Shown: in pieces, positions 58,172 through 64,000 of the stretch
Layout of the letters: each line of letters opens with the position of its first letter
How positions within the stretch are numbered: position 1 is the stretch's first letter
DNA from: Karalla daura
Taxonomy: Eukaryota; Chordata; Actinopteri; Chaetodontiformes; Leiognathidae
Length of the DNA: 64,000 nt
NCBI GenBank assembly: GCA_029224185.1
Contig: CM055205.1
Location: 12,909,319 to 12,973,318 of the forward strand
Direction: 5' to 3'
Program-made: the position numbers and the translations under genes
The notes under the pieces: model-generated
Databases searched by the model: none
What the model was told of the DNA's origin: nothing
Seen by the model: the letters and a program-made list of their open reading frames with translations, nothing else

Positions 58172-60560
58172 CTCTAGTTGCGTTTAGGTTACATGCTGAG
58201 CAGGCAGGGATTCTTGAAGACATCAAACAGCTTTGTTTCCATCACTGAAATAATATATCAAAGCCTGGGAAAACCTGCACTTCAACACACACACAGACAC
58301 ACACGCACTAGATGAAAACACGTCACGACACACATGTTCAATCTTGGTGCTGGTGCTGATTCATCTGAGAAAAAGTTACAGTTACATCCAGCAGCGTGTA
58401 GTCTTCCTTATTACAGATTTATGCAGCATGATGCAGTCATGCTAAAGCTGCAGTGAGCATTTTTAACATCACAGGATGAAAAACCTCAGTTTTCCTCAGA
58501 GGCTTTCTCAGAGAAGCCTGATCCAGAGACCTTTTTTTTTCTTTTCTTTTTTTTGGTCTTCCATTCCATCCTTGGACTTAATTAGTAACATAAGTCCTCA
58601 CGTTTTATATTGCGCACTATCACTGCAGATAAACCTGCCTGAAAAAAAAAAAAAACTGTAAAATGTGTTCCTTTGCCACTCACACTGCATTTTCAGACAG
58701 AAAGTCCTTTGAGGCCTCAACATCTTGGAGCCTCTCTGCCCCCGGTGGCATCCGGAGGGATTCCCAACAGAACTCATCTTTATTTTGTGCTGCTCTCCGA
58801 AGCCAGAGGCAGGCAGAAACAACATTCAGGAAAAGCATCAGTTTGTGAAAATTCTTGCGCTTCCTGAGGTGTATGACAGGAATTAATAAGAAACCTGTGT
58901 GGTTGATGGTCTTTATAGTCTGCTTTGTCAGTGCAGCATCTCTGTTGGTGTGGATTTAAATTACTCGGTAAAAAATGCAGAATGAGAAACTATTGGGAGC
59001 AATATTGGGACGAGAACAGATCACAGCAAGCAAACCCAACCACCCACGCCCTTGTTGCATCCAGCACTTCCAATTAAATTGTTTTGAAGTTCCGGGCTTC
59101 TCCTTTGTTTTTGTGCGTTTGTTGTTTTTTTTTTTATCTGGAGTTGTGACACCGAATGTGGTATCATTAGCGCCGTGTCGGTTAGCGGCTGCTTACTCCC
59201 TCCATCTCTCTTTATCAGTCTTTGTCTCTCTTGTCTTCGTCTCCCTCAAACTGTCTCCCTCCCTCACTTTGCTTTCATCTCAGATCACAGGAACAAAGTC
59301 ACTTTTATGTAACTTGAGAAAAAAGTAAAGTGACGGTTAAGCTGGCTTACATTGCCCATATTTTGCCATTGTGACTGCACGTTCTCTCTCGTCTTTTCTC
59401 ATCTTTTCATCATGCATGTCTTCCCGCTTCCTCAGCCACTTGTGTTTTCATCCTCACTCCTGGCAACTCAGCTGGCACTCTGCTGTTTTCTACCCATCCT
59501 CGGTCTGTCTCTTTATCACCCGCTCCTCCGTGGCTCCCTCTCACACGCTCCCATAATGGGGTCCCGCTCTCACAGGACCAGAGCCATTTCCCTTGGCAGG
59601 CGTAAACAACCAATCATGTATCATATCTGGCATGACCCTCAACCTATCACAGACCAGATCAAAGCAGGAAGCGGAGGAGAGGGGCCGTTATTAGTTGGAT
59701 AGGATGTGGAGTGCTGAGTGCATGTTGTGTGGGCGCTGTTGCTTGTGTATTGCATGTGTGTGAATGTTGGGAAAAAAAAAGTCACAAATGAGAGCAAATC
59801 CAGGCACTGAGTGTAAAGTGGAAAGCAGAGGCATGAAGTGGTGTTTTGAGTCACAGCCGAGGCTTAAGTAGTAGAGAGTGAGGCAGAGGAGGAAAAAAAA
59901 AAACTCCAAAGGAGACATGGAGGGGCAGACAGCACCACTAACACATTCTGTCATGTGTCATTAGTTCCCAACAGGAAAAAGGGGAAAAACAAGTTTCCAG
60001 TTTAATCATTTCCCAGTGACTTTGGTAACACTTGTCACAACAGCCTTCATGGCTGAATGAAAGCAAGAGGAAAGGCATAGTTCATTTGTCAAACTCTTCA
60101 TCAATGCCACTCCCTCATCTGTCCTTAAACAACGACATGGCTCTATGCATGACATTCAAAAGCCAAGCTTACGAGCTGAACGTGTGTTCCAACAAGTTTC
60201 GAGGCTTTCTTTCCAATACCGGGTGGGGTTTAGAAAACATGGCACTGTTTTTTTTCTATTGGAAACGTGCAGATGCTCCGCAGAGCGGTTTCATGTATAT
60301 TTCATCCACAATGGGATGTGGTTTTGTATTATTGATGACCGACCGCTCGGCTGTCTGTCTGCCACTCTCACCCCGGCCTTTGAAGGAGTTTAAGTTACAG
60401 AGGGCGACTCATAATTGAATCTTAGAGCGACTCCCCCATTGCAGGGGGACGTTTTAATGGGAACCAGCCTCCTGAGTTTGACACAAGGCAGGGAGATGGA
60501 GAGAGATGAGAACAGGCTGAAAATACATTTGGATGTACTGTAGTCAAGAGACGGTATAAA
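58170..60560. other. non-coding stretch with C/T-skewed segments
   Basis: A CA-rich segment lies at 58284-58308, T-rich runs at 58531-58554 and 59123-59136, an A13 run at 58642-58654, and a C/T-skewed region at 59190-59560 in which frames of 116-117 codons are Ser/Leu/Pro-rich by composition. A 128-codon frame (60032-60418) is not recognisable. I see no mobile element. Confidence 0.55.
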
Positions 60561-62077
60561 ATATAAAGGGTCCAGCAGATGCTGCAGCTTTGTTCGCAGC
60601 AATGCGTTGAACATTTTAATTTGCTTATTCAATAATTTATCGATTGTTTCAGCAAGTGATACAGCCATTTATTGTTTTTATTCTCATTTCAACACATACA
60701 TTTAAACAAGTGTGGCGTTCATTCAGTCGATTGATCAATAGCTTTCATTTCTTGATCCAGTCATTCTATTACAGTCGACATGGGATGAAAATGAATCACA
60801 CAATCAATAATCATTCTCATTGTTTTGGTTTAGCTTTGGGCACGCACGTGTTTGTGTGTGTGTGATGTAATGGATTAGATGTTTTTTCTTTAATGACATG
60901 CAAACAAAAAAAGAAAAATAGCTTTGTGCATTTTAATCACTTTATTGTTGTACCTCTGTACCTTGTCTAGGTCTTATACAAAGATGTGCAGACGTGAAAA
61001 TGATCCATACAGATACAATGACTAATGCATTCACATCTAATTGTTCTCTGTTAAGAAAAAACAAAGAAAGAAGGAAGTAAACTAACTTCCAGCATAAACT
61101 GCGGAAATTTTAATTTTGTACCTCAAGGATGCTGCAATATCTTCCTTTCAATGTGTTGCATTACAACCAGTAATTAAAAGTTGAAATTTAATAAAATATG
61201 GAAACGCCTCGAGGTCATCCCGTTGCTGTGAATATTAACTCATTAATTTCTACAAAGGTAATACTATTCAGTAAATAATACCTTGATGAGTGGAGAAGCT
61301 GCATACATGCATTGAGATAGTTAATGTTATTACACCAAGTATAAATGCATCTCTCGGATAATAGATGTAATGGTGAAATAATCACACATACATGACTTCA
61401 GCTAATATTTTGAGTTGATTCACAGGTTGTACAGGTTTATTAAGACATACTAAGTATGTCAGTACTTGATTGAACGTGAGAACTCCATCCATCCATTTTA
61501 ATTACCCACTTTGAAAACAATAAATATTGTGCCTCTCTAGTGTTACAAGAACTGCATTTTTTCTTTTATTTATTTAGTTAGTTAGTTTCTTACCATATTC
61601 ACTCCTGAAAATTGCACATCTCGGGTGCCATCCCTATTTTTCTATTCATTGTGTCTGCTTGATGTGTGCCAGAGACACCAAGTTGTACTCATCAAATAAA
61701 ATAAGCAGTTTCCCCTGTGCATAACCCTTGTTTAAATGTTCTTCCACAATCAAATTTAAGATCTTTCAAACTATTCCAGTTTTGTAACTGTAAAGGAAAA
61801 ACTCAAAAAGATCACATCCCAGCCTGTAATTCCAGTCAGGAGAGGAATAATTAAAAGCATATGTATGGCACACTGATTAATATTTTGGTCTTTTAAGACA
61901 CTGAAGTCAGTCCAAGATGAAAACAAACACACAAACAGAGAATTCTGTTTTGAAGCTCTGAGGGAAAGGTTCATTTTTTTTCCCCATCTTCTTGAGGGAA
62001 TTCAATTAACGAACGAGCAGATGATACACAGACTGTGGTGACTAAGCATTCACAGAACACAGTGTCAAGGAGGAAGC
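60561..62077. other. AT-rich non-coding DNA with a repeat scrap
   Basis: CTCCATCCATCCATTTTAATTACCCACTTTG at about 61485-61515 resembles the reversed tail of the dispersed short repeat, too short to be sure. A TTTATTTATTTAGTTAGTTAG string lies at 61566-61586. Nothing else is recognisable. Confidence 0.5.
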
Positions 62078-62107
62078 GTGTGTCTGTGTGTGTCTTTGTG
62101 TGTGTGG
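62078..62107. repeat. interrupted TG microsatellite
   Basis: TG units interrupted by TCTG and TCTT. Confidence 0.85.
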
Positions 62108-64000
62108 ATGAGAGAAAAAGAGAAGCTCTTTCCGCGTTAGAATCTCTGCAGTAAAAGGTCTCATGCTCACAGCGCGGCTATAAATCAATAGCGTCTCCCT
62201 CAGGGTGTAGAGTCATAGTTTTACTATCTCCCACCATTGATCTGTGTGTGTGATAGTGACTCTTAGAGAAAATGCACACGCTGCAGCATGGAATAAGAAG
62301 GTGGGCATTTGCGTTGATACAGATGGGCTCAATAACATCTTGTTTAACTCTGGAGTGCGAATGTAAAGGAAGTGGCCCGAGGAACAGGAAACAGTTGTGA
62401 GAGATAAAATGTGTCCTCCTTTAATGTGCTTTTGTTTGACAGATGCCGTCATTTGCCTGTGAACGTACAGTGGTAGCACTAGTGGAAAGGAGGGGAAGGA
62501 AGGAGGCCCGGTGCCAGAGTTTGTCTGCACTGGTGCACCAGTGTGAGAGGAAACAAGGGAGTGGAGGCTGCATTTCATTTCCTACAGCAGACGTTCTCTG
62601 TTCCGACTCAGAATTCCTTGCCAGCTGTCATCGTGTCTGTTGATATTCATGAATTCAGACTGAATGTTTCAGAGATTTTCTGTCAAAACAGAGGTGAGCT
62701 GGCGATGCCAGATACCTATCTGCTTTAATAAAAGTCTGCCCTATTTGCTTATTTAGCTCAAAGCTTTTGTTGTCAAATCAGACTTTTTTTTTCATATCCG
62801 TTCCTCTTTTCACATGAGTGCTTTAAATGCGGGAGGTGTTAGACACAGCTTTCAAGTTTTGAAATGACTCATTCTCCGATCAGTGGGTGTCACTGAATTA
62901 GTTTGAGTTTGGCAAATGATATTTTTTTTTCAGTGATAATCTGCAACTTCCTCACGCTCTCTGTGCTTCTGCCCACCTTTGATACTCCAAAATTGTTTGC
63001 AATCCAACATTGAGGTCAATTTTGTGACAAAACTTTGCAACACAACATGTATAACTGATGAGAAAATTATAGTCATGACACCATAAGTCTATAATTTACG
63101 CTAAATGAAAATTCAGTTGTTCCCTTAATTCCAGTGGTTCCTCATTATAGAGTCAACTATATGTTGTGTGTTCCTAATTACGGAGGAAACAGCAGATGAG
63201 TTAAACCAGGGAGGGATTTCATGCATCAAAGATACGGTGTTTCCATGACAACAACGCAGAGGTCACACAACCACAATGGATGGTGCTGGGACCAGGACTG
63301 ATTCTGGAAGTCCACATGTGCACATGTGTGTACAGAGAACCAGGTTCATAAGCGCTATGAATTGTAAAAAAAAAAAAAAAAGGAAAAGAATGAATGCATG
63401 AATGAATTATTGGATATATTGGAAAATACCTCTCATTGGTCAGAAATGAACAAAAAGGATGAAGGAAGTAGAAGTACTGATGATTGACGTTTTTATCCAT
63501 TGTTTTCATATGCAATGTATAGTATATTCACATGACAGGATGCTGATGTGCTTTTTATACTCGTGGAATGATTGATTTGTAATTGTGACACCTAAAGTCT
63601 CCACAGCTTTATCCACACTTATATCCCTATCTTGCTATTTTTGTCCACTCGAGGGCAGAGACAGCAACTGTGGTCACAATATTGACATATTATTCATTGT
63701 TATTAATAATGATCTTTTAAGTTGGTAATGAAATAGTTTCTTATTCAAATATCCAGCAGTTATAGAGCAACATTAGTATTCAATTCGAGTTCAACTCCTG
63801 AGGGAAATTTTTGTGTCTTTGGCAGCTAAATACTTCATGTTCACCAGCTTGTTGGGAACCCTCTCTGCTCTTTGTTGCTGAGCAGGTGGCGTACAAGGTT
63901 TTTTTCCACTGGAAACAGCTGGCTTTTGTGGCTGAAGACACTGTGATGCCATCAGAGCTGTGAGGATGAATCAGACTAGGAGGGTTGTATCTCAGAAGGC
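62108..64000. other. non-coding stretch to window end
   Basis: Frames of 60-121 codons on both strands are not recognisable. A donor-like AGAGGTGAGCT lies at 62690-62700 without a convincing paired acceptor. An A16 run lies at about 63366-63381. No element or RNA gene is seen. Confidence 0.55.

Noticed and set aside
1..64000. CRISPR arrays, operons, ribosome binding sites, prophage or plasmid origins
   Set aside because: Repeats are simple or transposon-derived, no regular spacer pattern exists, and there is no prokaryotic gene density. The window is eukaryotic.

Overview
This window looks like 64 kb of non-coding vertebrate nuclear DNA, most likely from a teleost fish. Three things point that way. 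Long open reading frames are absent: the longest ATG-to-stop frame on either strand is 179 codons and resembles no protein I know. (CA)n/(GT)n microsatellites are very dense. There are decayed copies of dispersed elements typical of ray-finned fish: two fragments of jockey/L2-type non-LTR retrotransposons, about nine fragments of a short repeat ending in (ATGG)n-like tails, and one tRNA-derived SINE-like copy. There is no bacterial or viral gene layout, no CRISPR array, no recognisable tRNA, rRNA or snRNA gene, and no CpG-dense promoter that I can see. The species and the neighbouring genes cannot be named from this sequence.

Layout. 1-11.2 kb: unique non-coding DNA with two short-repeat fragments (4600-4772, 6855-7016) and microsatellites at 8.1 and 10.2 kb. 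11.26-12.42 kb: a broken but colinear plus-strand LINE with endonuclease and N-terminal reverse transcriptase parts. 12.4-29 kb: mostly unique DNA, with a possible 96-bp exon at 14.1 kb, an unassigned 179-codon frame at 15 kb, fold-back repeat motifs at 19.1 kb, CA/CT/GA tracts at 20.7-23.4 kb and a C/T-skewed tract at 25.7-26.1 kb. 29-39 kb: a possible decayed MITE, GT tracts, a SINE-like copy at 32.3 kb and unique AT-rich blocks with palindromic TAATTA-type motifs. 39.05-40.3 kb: a 5'-truncated, internally deleted L2-type LINE with its C-terminus and 3' UTR. 40.5-50 kb: more short repeats, including an inverted pair at 49.0/49.6 kb, and the longest microsatellite, (CA)44. 50-64 kb: unique DNA with the best exon candidate (51865-52009), a perfect 12-bp hairpin at 55.7 kb, a block with an inverted pair of TAATCC motifs at 56.85 kb, a second very long CA tract at 58.1 kb and scattered low-complexity DNA.

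How it fits together. No genes here can be shown to act together. The most economical reading is an intergenic desert or a very large intron. Blocks of repeat-free sequence with homeodomain-, forkhead- or POU-like motifs could be conserved regulatory elements, but that is inference from motif content alone and needs cross-species alignment. No previously undescribed system is demonstrated. The items most worth a second look are the two exon candidates (14127-14222 and 51865-52009), the hairpin at 55677-55709, and the AT-rich putative regulatory blocks.
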